From a virus: DNA of 64,000 nt. The notes under the pieces are model-generated. The model did no database searches, was not told the origin of the DNA, and saw only the letters and a program-made list of their open reading frames with translations. The stretch is from positions 62,001-126,000 of the IMG/VR virus record IMGVR_UViG_3300046003_007892; one strand, 5' to 3'. Of this stretch, positions 56,173 through 64,000 are shown one piece after another; position 1 is the stretch's first letter, and each line of letters starts with the position of its first letter. The translations under genes were made by a program, and so were the position numbers.

Positions 56173-56432
56173 GCAGGAATCTCGACTTCGATGAAGTGAT
56201 CTTCGGCCTGATAGGTCCCGATTTCTACATTGCCGATCACCTTGGAGCCGCAGAAATCACCGATGGTGTAGTCGGCGCCCGATACATCGTAGATCGAGAA
56301 ACACGGATACTGCCCGCCGCTGACATCGATCTTGGCAGACTTCCACGGCCCGGTGGGCTCTCGGCCGATGGCAGATCGGGCCCGGACAGTGCTGCCGTCA
56401 ACGAGTTTGGCGAAAAACACCTTATGTTTCAT
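56169..56432 (-). CDS. Hypothetical protein, 87 aa
   Basis: ATGA overlap with both neighbours. Beta-rich (KVFFAKLVDGSTVRARS). Function unknown. Confidence 0.65.
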   Translation of the reverse strand: MKHKVFFAKLVDGSTVRARSAIGREPTGPWKSAKIDVSGGQYPCFSIYDVSGADYTIGDFCGSKVIGNVEIGTYQAEDHFIEVEIPA

Positions 56433-56719
56433 CGGAGATGCTCCATCACGGTCGCGAGTTCAGGGAGGATGCGGGCCTCGGCGGCATCGTTTTCGGCCCA
56501 GGTCGTCGGATAGGAAACGTATTCAGATAGGCGAATCCGCCATCCGTTTCCTGAAACATTTTTCGGTTCCACGGTGAGGCGCGGTGCGAACAGGTTTGTG
56601 AGACGAGCGGGCGGGCCGTAGCCGGACCATATGTCGTGTGCGCCCTCAAAGCGGGGGGCGTAGTGGGAACAGATGGCCTCTACAGCGGCCACCTCCTCGG
56701 GTGTGGACGGGCGTATCAT
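56429..56719 (-). CDS. Hypothetical protein, 96 aa
   Basis: Coupled to cysS by an ATGA overlap. Begins MIRPSTPEEVAAVEAI. Function unknown. Confidence 0.65.
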   Translation of the reverse strand: MIRPSTPEEVAAVEAICSHYAPRFEGAHDIWSGYGPPARLTNLFAPRLTVEPKNVSGNGWRIRLSEYVSYPTTWAENDAAEARILPELATVMEHLR

Positions 56720-58068
56720 GCGCTCCTCCAGACCGTTCCCTCGGGCTTGTCTTCTAGTACGACACCCATGCTTTCGATCTTGGCCCTCAAGCGGTCAGCC
56801 TCGGCCCAGTCCTTATTGGCCCGCGCCGAGTTGCGTTCTTGAATGAGTTCCCAAATGTCGAACATCGGCCGGGTGTCGGTCTTGCGTTGACGCCAGCGGG
56901 TCGGGTCGGACTCCAACAAGCCCATCATGTTGGCCGACCGGAGAAGCTTATCGACGCTCTCTTCGCCGCGCGAAACCCGACTGGCCAGATCGTGCAGGGC
57001 CGCCAGTGCACCGGGGGTGTTGAGATCGTCCTGAAGGGCCCCCAGAACGGATTCATCGACGTCCGGGGGTCCGGCGACCTTTCCGTTCAGAACAGCCGTG
57101 TAGAGGCCGTTCAGAGCCTTCTCCGCCTCTTCCATGCGGGCTTCGGTATAGTCGATGGCCGCTCTATAGTGGGTGGAGAGCAGGAAGTAGCGCACGACCT
57201 CGCCGTCGAGATCGCTTTTCATGAGTTCAGCCAAGGTGACGAAGTTGCCCTGGCTCTTCGACATCTTCTTGCCGTCTACGGTCAGCATGCCGTTGTGGAG
57301 CCAGTAGTTGGCCAGCGGCTCACCGTGCGCGCATTCCGACTGCGCGATCTCGTTCTCGTGGTGGGGGAATATGAGATCGGAGCCGCCGCCGTGAATGTCG
57401 ATGGTCGGGCCGAATATGCGGGCGATCATGGCCGAGCATTCGATATGCCAGCCCGGACGTCCCATTCCCCACGGCGAGGTCCAGACAGGCTCACCCGGTT
57501 CCTTGCCGGGTTTCCACAAGACGAAGTCGGCGGGGTCGCGCTTGTATGAGCCGGGCTCGACGCGGGCCCCGGCTTGGAGGCCGAGAAGGTTTTGTTTGGA
57601 GAGCTTGCCGTGTTGGGCGTGGCTCTTCACCGAGAAGAGAACGTGCCCATCCGCCACGTAGGCGTGACCCTTGTCGATCAGCGTGGTGATCATCTCGATC
57701 ATGACGCCGATATGCGTGGTCGCTCGGGGGTTCAAAGTTGGGTCGAGGTTCCCCAGCATCCGCATCACCGAATGGTAGACCTGGATGGTCTCATTGGTGA
57801 GTTCACTGATGCTGATGTTGCGCTCTTTTGCGCGCTCGATGATCTTGTCGTCGATGTCCGTGTAGTTGCGCGCGAAGAAGACGCTGTCCTCCCCATAGGT
57901 GTGGCGAAGGAGACGGAACAGGATATCGAACGCGGCGGCGGGGCGACCATTTCCCAGGTGGGGGTGGTCATAAACCGTGGGGCCGCACTGGTACACGGTC
58001 ACCCGGTTGGGGTGCAGGGGAGTGAACTCGCGTTTCTCTCCCGTCATCGTGTCGTGCAGCTTGATCAT
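56716..58068 (-). CDS. cysS: Cysteinyl-tRNA synthetase
   Basis: 450 residues from ATG at 58068, the usual length. VYQCGPTVYDHPHLGNGRP holds the zinc cysteine (Cys28) and the HIGH-type HLGN. GRPGWHIECSAM and FPHHENEIAQSE carry further zinc ligands, and GKKMSKSQGN is the KMSKS loop. It charges tRNA-Cys. No tRNA-Cys gene is in this window. First gene of an operon of four. Confidence 0.95.
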   Translation of the reverse strand: MIKLHDTMTGEKREFTPLHPNRVTVYQCGPTVYDHPHLGNGRPAAAFDILFRLLRHTYGEDSVFFARNYTDIDDKIIERAKERNISISELTNETIQVYHSVMRMLGNLDPTLNPRATTHIGVMIEMITTLIDKGHAYVADGHVLFSVKSHAQHGKLSKQNLLGLQAGARVEPGSYKRDPADFVLWKPGKEPGEPVWTSPWGMGRPGWHIECSAMIARIFGPTIDIHGGGSDLIFPHHENEIAQSECAHGEPLANYWLHNGMLTVDGKKMSKSQGNFVTLAELMKSDLDGEVVRYFLLSTHYRAAIDYTEARMEEAEKALNGLYTAVLNGKVAGPPDVDESVLGALQDDLNTPGALAALHDLASRVSRGEESVDKLLRSANMMGLLESDPTRWRQRKTDTRPMFDIWELIQERNSARANKDWAEADRLRAKIESMGVVLEDKPEGTVWRSA

Positions 58069-58249
58069 CTGATCTCCAAAATACGGGTGGCCCCGGACAA
58101 CTCGACCACCCGCCGCATACTTTAATACACCCGTTGCCGCGTTGCCGCGCAGCATCCCGACCCAGCATTGAGCCGAAGACCCGGCGACGGGGCTCATTTT
58201 CACGTCCCCGTACCTTCCCACTATCATGGGAACTATTTTTTGCAAAGCA

Positions 58250-58283
58250 AAAGGGCCGGACTGGTTTCCCAATCCGACCCTTT
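58250..58283 (-). terminator. Intrinsic terminator behind VWA gene
   Basis: AAAGGGtcGGA and TCCGgcCCTTT pair around a 12-base loop, followed by TTTGCTTTG on the minus strand. Between 58069 and 58305 no gene is seen. Confidence 0.65.
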
Positions 58284-58305
58284 CTTTACGAAGAGATCGC
58301 CCCTC

Positions 58306-59589
58306 TTACTTGGTTTTCTCTTCGTAATAGCAGGTGAGGCCGAACGGAGCCTCGATGCCTTGCGTTGCCGCGTGTCCGTGGATGACGAACAGGGTATCGA
58401 CGTAGTTCTCGTCGCCGGGCGGGCACCAGTGACCGCAGGGATAGCCGTCCGTGAAGAAGACCATCCGTTCGGGCTCGATGCCCTCCTTCTTCATGAACTC
58501 CCAGTTGCACTCGAACATGGTGCCGCCGCGACCCTGCATGGGGTACTCGTCGATCTCGTCCAGGTTGGCGCCCGTGAACTCCTTCAGACCGTAGGTCTGG
58601 GTGTCGAAGGTCCAGACGAGCAGCTTGAAGTCCCGGAAGGTCTCCATGATGCCCTTGATCTCCGACAGGATGTCACGGAGCATTTCCTCGCTCATCGACC
58701 CCGAGGTGTCGATCACGCAGGCGATGTCGATGGTGTCCATGTAGTTCTGGCCGGGCAGCATGAACTGCGGGCGGCCAACCTTGCCGGTCTTCTCGTCGAG
58801 AATGCCGGTGGCCCACGTCCGACGCGACGGACGTTCGAAGGTGTAGTCGTCCTTCATGGTCGAGCGGAAGTGCGCGTCCAGAAGGGTGCGCCAGTCCAGC
58901 TTGGGCTCGACCAGTTCGTCGATCATCTGACGAACGGCGGCCGGAACGTTGCCCGCACCGGCACCCTGCGCGGCCTGAATGGTCGCCGCACGGACTTCGT
59001 TGCGGATGTTCTGGAGGTCGCGCTCGGTCAGAGACGGCGGGCCGTTCTTGCCGATCACGTTGACGTCGGTGCCGCCTTGGCCGCCACCTTCGCCGTCGCC
59101 GTCCTCGTCGGCCTCGCCGTCGAAGTCGAGGTGCTCGTCCATCGACATCTTCATCGGCGTGTTGTTCTGCTGGAGCATGTCGTAGATTTCGTAGGCGGAC
59201 AGTTCGTCCGTATACGTTTGCTCGTGCAGAATGTTCTCGGACGGCGGAACGCCAACCTTCTCCTGGATGAGGATGTAGTTGACGCTGTAGTCGATGGCCA
59301 TGCCCCACAGTTGCTTGTCGCGGTGACCGCGACGTCCCAGGTGGTCGAGGACGCAGTGCAGGACTTCGTGACCCAGAACGAACAGGAGTTCGGGCAGGCT
59401 CAGGCTCTTGATGAAATCGCGGTTGTAGTAGAGACGGCGACCATCGGTAGTGATCGAGCGGCACCAGTCGGTGGCGTCAACCAGCGTCAGGCGCGTAGCC
59501 AGATTCCCGAAGAACGGCTTCGAGAACAGGAGCTTCACGCGAGCAGCGGTGATCGCTTGAACTACCGGGTCTGAAAGATCGTATGACAT
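58306..59589 (-). CDS. VWA-domain metallopeptidase-like protein, partner of MoxR
   Basis: 427 residues. FVLGHEVLHCVLDHLGRRGH (HEVLH at 74-78) makes a zincin-like N-terminal domain. An acidic/Gly linker and a C-terminal VWA domain with the metal-binding DTSGSMS at 294-300 follow. This is the architecture of VWA-like peptidases that pair with MoxR AAA+ ATPases (compare RavA-ViaA). Here the ATPase gene lies directly upstream. Likely a chaperone or protease system, role in phage growth unknown. Confidence 0.8.
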   Translation of the reverse strand: MSYDLSDPVVQAITAARVKLLFSKPFFGNLATRLTLVDATDWCRSITTDGRRLYYNRDFIKSLSLPELLFVLGHEVLHCVLDHLGRRGHRDKQLWGMAIDYSVNYILIQEKVGVPPSENILHEQTYTDELSAYEIYDMLQQNNTPMKMSMDEHLDFDGEADEDGDGEGGGQGGTDVNVIGKNGPPSLTERDLQNIRNEVRAATIQAAQGAGAGNVPAAVRQMIDELVEPKLDWRTLLDAHFRSTMKDDYTFERPSRRTWATGILDEKTGKVGRPQFMLPGQNYMDTIDIACVIDTSGSMSEEMLRDILSEIKGIMETFRDFKLLVWTFDTQTYGLKEFTGANLDEIDEYPMQGRGGTMFECNWEFMKKEGIEPERMVFFTDGYPCGHWCPPGDENYVDTLFVIHGHAATQGIEAPFGLTCYYEEKTK

Positions 59590-59608
59590 TGGACCTCGGG
59601 AAAGGGAG

Positions 59609-59643
59609 AAAATAGTGGGGGCGGATTCTTAGGCCCGCCCCCT
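59609..59643 (-). terminator. Hairpin between moxR and VWA genes
   Basis: GGGGGCGG pairs with CCGCCCCC around a 10-base loop. Only a weak U-run follows, so it may tune downstream expression. Confidence 0.5.
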
Positions 59644-59648
59644 GCGGA

Positions 59649-61049
59649 TTACGAGACGATCAGTCCCTTGAACTTGTCGGCGAAGGCGTCGAACGTCTTC
59701 ATCCGGCTCGTGTCGAAGGGCAGGCGGTGGACCGACAGCGCGGCCTTGGCGCCCATGATGGCGATCTCGGCCTGGAAGTTGTCCATGATGAAGGCCAGGA
59801 AGTTGTCGGCCGAGGCCAGCCACTTCGTGTACTCCTCCTTGGCCGACTCCGCCTTCTTGAAGTTCTCGCCGTGGTGACGCTTGATGTCCTCGATCTGGTC
59901 CTTCAGGCGGTAGCAGAGCGTGGTGGTCAGGGCGTAGGCCAGTTGGACCTCGACCTTTTCCATCTTCTTCAGCTTGCCGGAGAGGATTTGATCGGCGTCC
60001 GGCAGCTTGGACGCGATCTTGCGGAACTCGTTGAACTGGACGCCCGAGCCGTCGCCGACGCAGCCGATGACCAGAGCGGTCAGGATGAACTCGCCCGCCG
60101 TGGGGTTGTTCTCCAGGATTTCGGACACGAAGGTCCACGAGCGCGGGGTCTGGAAGCCACGGGCCGCCGAACCGGGGTCGAACTTGTGGAGTTGGTCCTT
60201 GAAGGCCGAGATGTAGCCGACGACTTCCGGGTGCACCATGGCGCCCAGAGCCCAGGTAATCCACTCGTCGGCGTCGGACTGGAGTTCGACGTGAACGAAG
60301 CGGTTGGCGATGGGGGTCGGCATCTTGAAGGTGACGCCCTTGTCGGTGTCCCGGTTGCCCATGGCGAGCATCAGGACGTCCTTCGGCACCTCGTATTCGC
60401 CCTGACGGCGGTCGAGGATAAGCTGGTAGGCGGCGGCCTGCACGGACGGCGGAGCGGAGTTGAACTCCTCGAAGCCCAGAACGGCCTTGGTCAGACCGGT
60501 GACGCGGTAGCGGACCTGACCGGCGACCGGGGCGCCGCTGGCGTCCTTCAGGATGACCGTGAAGCGGTCCTGAGCGACGGCGACCGACGAATCCGAGGCC
60601 TCGCCGCGAACGACGGTGACGATCTCGGCGGTGTGTTCGGGGTTGATCGCATCGACCGTGATCTTCGGGTCGGTGCAGTAGGCGATGCCGTTGATGCCGG
60701 TCGGGTTGTAGAACCGGACGTTGCGCTCACAGGCGTCGATTTCGATGACGTTGTCTTCGTCGAGGTTGCGCGGCAGGACCAGCGGGGCTGACCAGCGGAC
60801 GCCGTTGACTGAGCCTTCGACGACCGGATACGGGATGCCGCGCAGATCGGTCGGGTCCATCTGGGACAGGCGGACGTCGATGAAGGCGCGGCCCATTGAG
60901 GTGGCGACTTGCTGCGAAATCTGGGACTTCGCGATACCGGGGGGACCCCAGATGAAGGTGGAGAGTTGCGTGTTGGACATCGCAGCCAGAGCCAGAACAA
61001 GCTCTGACGGCTTCAGGACCATCACGGTGGGGTTGTCTTTCTTCGCCAT
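59649..61049 (-). CDS. MoxR-type AAA+ ATPase with inserted domain
   Basis: 466 residues. Walker A is WGPPGIAKS (34-42). The Walker B region reads AVLGFEEFNSAPPSVQ (about 189-204), and GNRDTDKGVTFKMPTPIANR holds sensor 1 and the arginine. Between LVLPRN and AVLGFEE lie about 90 extra residues (97-187), beta-rich, where MoxR relatives have only about 10. The ATPase would remodel the VWA protein encoded next to it or its targets. Confidence 0.85.
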   Translation of the reverse strand: MAKKDNPTVMVLKPSELVLALAAMSNTQLSTFIWGPPGIAKSQISQQVATSMGRAFIDVRLSQMDPTDLRGIPYPVVEGSVNGVRWSAPLVLPRNLDEDNVIEIDACERNVRFYNPTGINGIAYCTDPKITVDAINPEHTAEIVTVVRGEASDSSVAVAQDRFTVILKDASGAPVAGQVRYRVTGLTKAVLGFEEFNSAPPSVQAAAYQLILDRRQGEYEVPKDVLMLAMGNRDTDKGVTFKMPTPIANRFVHVELQSDADEWITWALGAMVHPEVVGYISAFKDQLHKFDPGSAARGFQTPRSWTFVSEILENNPTAGEFILTALVIGCVGDGSGVQFNEFRKIASKLPDADQILSGKLKKMEKVEVQLAYALTTTLCYRLKDQIEDIKRHHGENFKKAESAKEEYTKWLASADNFLAFIMDNFQAEIAIMGAKAALSVHRLPFDTSRMKTFDAFADKFKGLIVS

Positions 61050-61187
61050 TACTCGGTTATCCTCTAGAGGGGCAAAATGCAGGATTAAGACTGCACCTGT
61101 TGGAGGATTTCGTCAAGGCTTTTCGTTCACCTAAATCGAACTATTTTCTCCGCCTTCGCGAAAAATCTGGTTCGGGGGTGTGGCGAA

Positions 61188-61595
61188 CTATCGACCCTCC
61201 GCCTCAATAAGGGCGGAGATGTCTCCATCGACCAGCTTCAACTTCAATCCCAGCTTGGAGTCGAAACAAACGATCTCTCCGCACATGTCCACATGGTAGG
61301 GGAGAGTCGCTTTTTTGTCCAGATAAAGAAGAGCGTCGGCTGTCATTTTTCGGCCCTCTTCCGGGGCCTCGACCGTGATCGATTTGAAAAATGTTTGCAT
61401 GATTCCAAGCCCCTGGCCAGACAGGCGCAGGCCTTTGGCGGTTTTACCCCGGCCTCGAAAGTTGGTGAACATGAGGCGGGTGAGTTCCTCGTCGGTCATC
61501 CCACATAGAAATCGAGCTACCTTCGACGGCATGGAATCAGTATCGTTAACCATTTTACGAATGTGGTTCACGAGATATTGATGAACCTCGTTCAT
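61188..61595 (-). CDS. Hypothetical protein, 135 aa
   Basis: Helical N-terminal half, begins MNEVHQYLVNHIRKMVND; Lys/Arg-rich segment near residue 50. Function unknown. Confidence 0.7.
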   Translation of the reverse strand: MNEVHQYLVNHIRKMVNDTDSMPSKVARFLCGMTDEELTRLMFTNFRGRGKTAKGLRLSGQGLGIMQTFFKSITVEAPEEGRKMTADALLYLDKKATLPYHVDMCGEIVCFDSKLGLKLKLVDGDISALIEAEGR

Positions 61596-61599
61596 CGAA

Positions 61600-61890
61600 T
61601 CAGTTCTCTTCTATCCTCTCACCGACCGTGAGGGCGAACACCGCGAACTTGTCTGTCTTGAAGAGCTTGTTGAGCTTCTCAGCCAGATTGAAGGCGTGAC
61701 CCTTGTTCGAGAACGAACTCTTCTTGTATTTCGCACTCGGGTAGTTGATCAGTGAGTTGAGGGAGCGGAGGTTTACCGGCTTTCCTTCGTAGAAAACCGC
61801 ATAGATCGCATCAGCCTTTAGAACCTGCTCAGACTTGTACGTCTTGGGGTCGGTGTAGTCTAGAAGGATACTCGGCTTGGGACGGGACAC
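61600..61890 (-). CDS. Hypothetical protein, 96 aa
   Basis: GTG start at 61890; a GATAAATAGGAG late box lies about 30 bases upstream. Begins MSRPKPSILLDYTDPKTY (GTG as M). Function unknown. Confidence 0.65.
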   Translation of the reverse strand: MSRPKPSILLDYTDPKTYKSEQVLKADAIYAVFYEGKPVNLRSLNSLINYPSAKYKKSSFSNKGHAFNLAEKLNKLFKTDKFAVFALTVGERIEEN

Positions 61891-61919
61891 TGGAAAACCT
61901 CACTGTATTATACTCCTAT

Positions 61920-62252
61920 TTATCTAAGGAGCAGCGAGGCGAGGTGATCGGTCTTCTCTATCGGGACAGATGCCGATTCGACCCGATCAATTTTCAGGAG
62001 GGTCTGGTGGCTGAGATAAAACGAGATGCAGTCCGTGTGGGTCTCGAAGTTGACGGTGAAAATCAGGAAAGCGTCATCGGCCACGGAGATGACGTCAATG
62101 TCCTTGAACTGATACCACAAGGTCTGCCCGCGATACCTAGAGCGTACTTCGCAGAAATCTTTCACGCTGCCGGTCATATAGAACCGGTAGGCAAACGGTT
62201 CTCCGGTCTCGAACTTCACTGGCCGACCATCTTGATGTGGCTGATTCGACAT
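61920..62252 (-). CDS. Hypothetical protein, 110 aa
   Basis: Overlaps the upstream gene by 37 bases. Beta-rich, contains VNFETHTDCISFYLS, the recurrent small-protein pattern. Confidence 0.65.
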   Translation of the reverse strand: MSNQPHQDGRPVKFETGEPFAYRFYMTGSVKDFCEVRSRYRGQTLWYQFKDIDVISVADDAFLIFTVNFETHTDCISFYLSHQTLLKIDRVESASVPIEKTDHLASLLLR

Positions 62253-62446
62253 TCGGCGGCGTGACGGAGGAAGAACTCGACGGCGGCAGCCTCGCTCTCG
62301 AACTCTTTGTTCACGACGAAATAAATCGTGCTGTCTTCCTCTACAATGGTTCCCTTGGTGAGACCAGTGGTGACGAGGACATCGACATCCCCGGTGAGAA
62401 ACATGTCCTTCAACGGTCGCAAAAAGAACCGATACCGGTAGGCCAT
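62216..62446 (-). CDS. Hypothetical protein, 76 aa
   Basis: ATG at 62446 (MAYRYRFFLRPLKDMF). Paralogue-like to the next gene downstream: KEFESEAAAVEFFLRHA. One-base overlap with the upstream stop. Confidence 0.65.
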   Translation of the reverse strand: MAYRYRFFLRPLKDMFLTGDVDVLVTTGLTKGTIVEEDSTIYFVVNKEFESEAAAVEFFLRHAAECRISHIKMVGQ

Positions 62447-62931
62447 CAGTCTTCGGTGTTCTCGGTCAGCCCCATGAGCATGACGAGTCGCTCCCATTGG
62501 CCCCGGTAGTCGTCGTTAGCCAGGATGGCGTCGAGCATGATCTGGAAGTCGCAACCCTTCTCGGCCGCGTTCAGGATGTTGGTCACCATGTCGATGTCGG
62601 ACTGGTTGTTCTCCGTCGAGGCAAGCTCGCTGTCGAGTTCCTCTGACCGGGTAAACTGCCAACGCAGAGGGATTCGCCGCTCTAGCCCGCCCATGGAGAG
62701 CATATTGAAGAAATTGCTGACCCGCTCGTTATTGCTACGCAGAAGAGCCACGTGTTCGGCGTGCTGGGACTTCAGTCTCGTGATCTCCGACATCCACCGT
62801 TGCTCGGCGGCCTGCTCGATGGCGAAAGTGTCGGGAGTCTGCGAGGCCATCTGGATGAGGGCGGCGCGGAGATCATCAGAGCCGCCCTGCGAGTTGAGGG
62901 CGTCGTTCATGTCGTCGTTGGTTTGGGTCAT
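62446..62931 (-). CDS. Hypothetical protein, 161 aa
   Basis: Helical; probable coiled coil around residues 40-75 (QAAEQRWMSEITRLKSQHAE). Function unknown. Confidence 0.7.
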   Translation of the reverse strand: MTQTNDDMNDALNSQGGSDDLRAALIQMASQTPDTFAIEQAAEQRWMSEITRLKSQHAEHVALLRSNNERVSNFFNMLSMGGLERRIPLRWQFTRSEELDSELASTENNQSDIDMVTNILNAAEKGCDFQIMLDAILANDDYRGQWERLVMLMGLTENTED

Positions 62932-62951
62932 TCGTCCTTTCGGCCGACGAC

Positions 62952-63263
62952 TTAAGCGGTCGGCTCGGTGGTGATCTTCACGCTATGCTGGCCGTGTTGG
63001 GCGCAGAAAGCGGTAGCGCGATCAACGCGCTGGTTTGCGACTTCACGGGGGTAGGTCCCCACGGTGGCGCGCTTCTTGTCCTGAATGGTCGCCGCCAGGG
63101 ACTTGGCCTCGGAGGCTTCCTTGTAGAAGATGGCCGCCAGCAGGGCGATCAGGAACTGCGGCGGCGCCGGGGTTCCATCCTCATTGTGAACGATGACGCG
63201 CCACAGCTTCGGCATCGAGAGCCGTTGCTTGGTACGGGATTCGGTCATCGTATCGTCGGACAA
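62952..63263 (-). CDS. ClpS-like adaptor
   Basis: 103 residues. PKLWRVIVHNEDGTPAPPQF aligns with the ClpS core start, and AKSLAATIQDKKRATVGTYP with REVANQRVDRA follows the helical part. The N-degron site is altered: NDD is NED, and the histidine of the VHxxG segment is missing (TIQDKKRA). ClpS hands N-end-rule substrates to ClpAP, so this version may redirect host ClpAP or the phage ClpP. Specificity cannot be predicted. Confidence 0.75.
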   Translation of the reverse strand: MSDDTMTESRTKQRLSMPKLWRVIVHNEDGTPAPPQFLIALLAAIFYKEASEAKSLAATIQDKKRATVGTYPREVANQRVDRATAFCAQHGQHSVKITTEPTA

Positions 63264-63317
63264 GGGACACCTCTGAAAAACTTGAAATCAGAGCATGACC
63301 CCAAAACGCGATTTGGT

Positions 63318-63351
63318 CAACTAAAAAAGACGGCCCCGAGAGGCCGCCTCC
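63318..63351 (-). terminator. Intrinsic terminator of rpsU
   Basis: GGCGGCC-TCTC-GGGGCCGTC (with G-U pairs) followed by TTTTTT on the minus strand, directly after the S21 stop. A TTGACC box for the clpS-like gene overlaps the T-run. Confidence 0.8.
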
Positions 63352-63579
63352 TTATGCGTTCTCGGCAGCGAGACGCTTGGCTTTGGCGACCCGGCGCGTG
63401 CCTTCGGCTGCCTTGCGACGACGAACCGTGGACGGTTTCTCGAAGAATTGGCGAGCACGAATTTCCTTGAGAATGCCCTCTTGCTTGACCTTGCGGTTCA
63501 GCAAACGGATGGCCTTCTCAATGTTGTTGTTGCGGACTTCGACCAGAAGGCCCCGCTTTTCAAAAGACTTTACAGCCAC
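63352..63579 (-). CDS. rpsU: Ribosomal protein S21
   Basis: 75 residues, full family length. VEVRNNNIEKAIRLLNRKVK and RARQFFEKPSTVRRRKAAEG are typical bS21. S21 sits at the 30S platform near the anti-Shine-Dalgarno region and helps initiation; phage copies may swap into host ribosomes. It has its own strong promoter and terminator. Confidence 0.95.
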   Translation of the reverse strand: MAVKSFEKRGLLVEVRNNNIEKAIRLLNRKVKQEGILKEIRARQFFEKPSTVRRRKAAEGTRRVAKAKRLAAENA

Positions 63580-63620
63580 GAAAATAACTCCAAGTATTAC
63601 CCCTGCGGCAATACTATGAA

Positions 63621-63650
63621 ATTATAGGTCTTTACTGTATTGGTTGTCAA
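63621..63650 (-). promoter_or_regulatory. Promoter of rpsU: TTGACA-N18-TATAAT
   Basis: Both boxes are consensus, with an 18-base spacer. It sits directly behind the infC stop, suggesting high S21 expression. Confidence 0.8.
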
Positions 63651-63653
63651 ATA

Positions 63654-64000
63654 TTATTGATGGCGTTCTTTGTAGATGTCAGCCTTCGACTTGACCGGAG
63701 CCAGGACGGCTTGCATGTCGCGACCACCATCGGCGAGGGGTTTGTCGAGCTTGTGCTCTCCGACCATCCCAAGGAAGGAATCGACTGTCGCTCGACCGAT
63801 ATCCTTGTGGGCCCGTTCGCGGCCACGGAAGCGGACCACGATCTTGACCTTGTTGCCTTCAGCGAGGAACCCTGCGGCCCGCTTCGCCTTGACGAGAAGA
63901 TCGTTGTCGTCGGTGCCCGGCCGTAGCTGAACTTCCTTGACCTCAATCGTTAGCTCCCGCTGGCGGCGGGCAAGCTCTCGCTCCTGTTTCTTTTTCTCGA
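63654..64000 (-). CDS. infC: Translation initiation factor IF3, C-terminal part
   Basis: The frame enters from the right edge and ends TAA at 63654. Visible residues (about 115) include EKKKQERELARRQRELTIEV, GTDDNDLLVKAKRAAGFLAE, KVKIVVRFRGRERAHKDIG and GMVGEHKLDKPLADGGRDMQ, the IF3 C-domain that binds the 30S platform. Start lies outside the window. Next to rpsU, it suggests control of translation initiation by the phage. Confidence 0.9.
   Translation of the reverse strand, partial: EKKKQERELARRQRELTIEVKEVQLRPGTDDNDLLVKAKRAAGFLAEGNKVKIVVRFRGRERAHKDIGRATVDSFLGMVGEHKLDKPLADGGRDMQAVLAPVKSKADIYKERHQ

Noticed and set aside
53269-58068. Host chromosome or prophage edge, suggested by clpP, cysS and valS
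   Set aside because: These genes sit in the same compact coupled gene runs as phage genes, valS is shortened, and no integrase or attachment site is seen.

Overview
The window looks like part of a large, GC-rich tailed phage of the T4 supergroup, probably infecting an alphaproteobacterium. This is an inference; no name can be fixed from the sequence alone. Supporting signs are about 110 short, tightly packed genes in overlapping runs, many of unknown function; phage-borne tRNAs, homing endonucleases and a T4-Rnl1-like RNA ligase; T4-type late promoters (core TAAATA); and a set of proteins that start with a T4-type capsid-targeting, prohead-protease signal. Two promoter classes can be read. 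One is TTGACA-N16-TAnnnT, often preceded by ATTTAC, mostly before minus-strand operons. The other is TAAATA placed 4-6 bases before the start codon.

Layout. 1-7.4 kb: small minus-strand operons, a tRNA-like element, a GIY-YIG homing endonuclease and tRNA-Met/Ile2 plus tRNA-Arg. 7.4-20.3 kb: metallopeptidases, an M23 peptidase, a TPM-domain membrane protein, a PLP-dependent aminotransferase-like protein and an AbrB-like protein. 20.3-21.5 kb: a second tRNA-like element, an HNH endonuclease and four tRNAs that all carry lysine anticodons, two of them on long-variable-arm scaffolds. 21.5-26.8 kb: several ADP-ribosyltransferase-like proteins with capsid-targeting N-termini, then adenylate kinase. 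27-31 kb: holin candidate, DUF3307 protein, more targeted proteins and three tandem paralogues. 31-38 kb: a short RF1-like release factor with an in-frame UGA, small genes and a DnaE-motif protein. 38-46 kb: a virion protein with Ig-like repeats, a plus-strand structural block and a three-PAS protein. 46-54 kb: a ribbon-helix-helix protein, peptidyl-tRNA hydrolase 2, a T5orf172 nuclease, RNA ligase and ClpP. 54-64 kb: an editing-domain-less valyl-tRNA synthetase, cysteinyl-tRNA synthetase, a MoxR/VWA pair, ClpS-like adaptor, ribosomal protein S21 and the C-terminal part of IF3.

How the genes fit together. Two themes stand out. First, a late-expressed set of at least eleven proteins begins with MR...(I/L)xE followed by A/S/G/T. 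This matches the T4 internal-protein signal, so they are probably packaged in the head and injected; several resemble ADP-ribosyltransferases and two are HExxH peptidases. Second, translation and proteostasis functions are widespread: IF3, S21, RF, Pth2, ValRS, CysRS, tRNAs, RNA ligase, ClpP and ClpS. The lysine-anticodon tRNA set together with the RNA ligase suggests a defence against host anticodon nucleases. Functions are assigned by reading motifs, not by database search.
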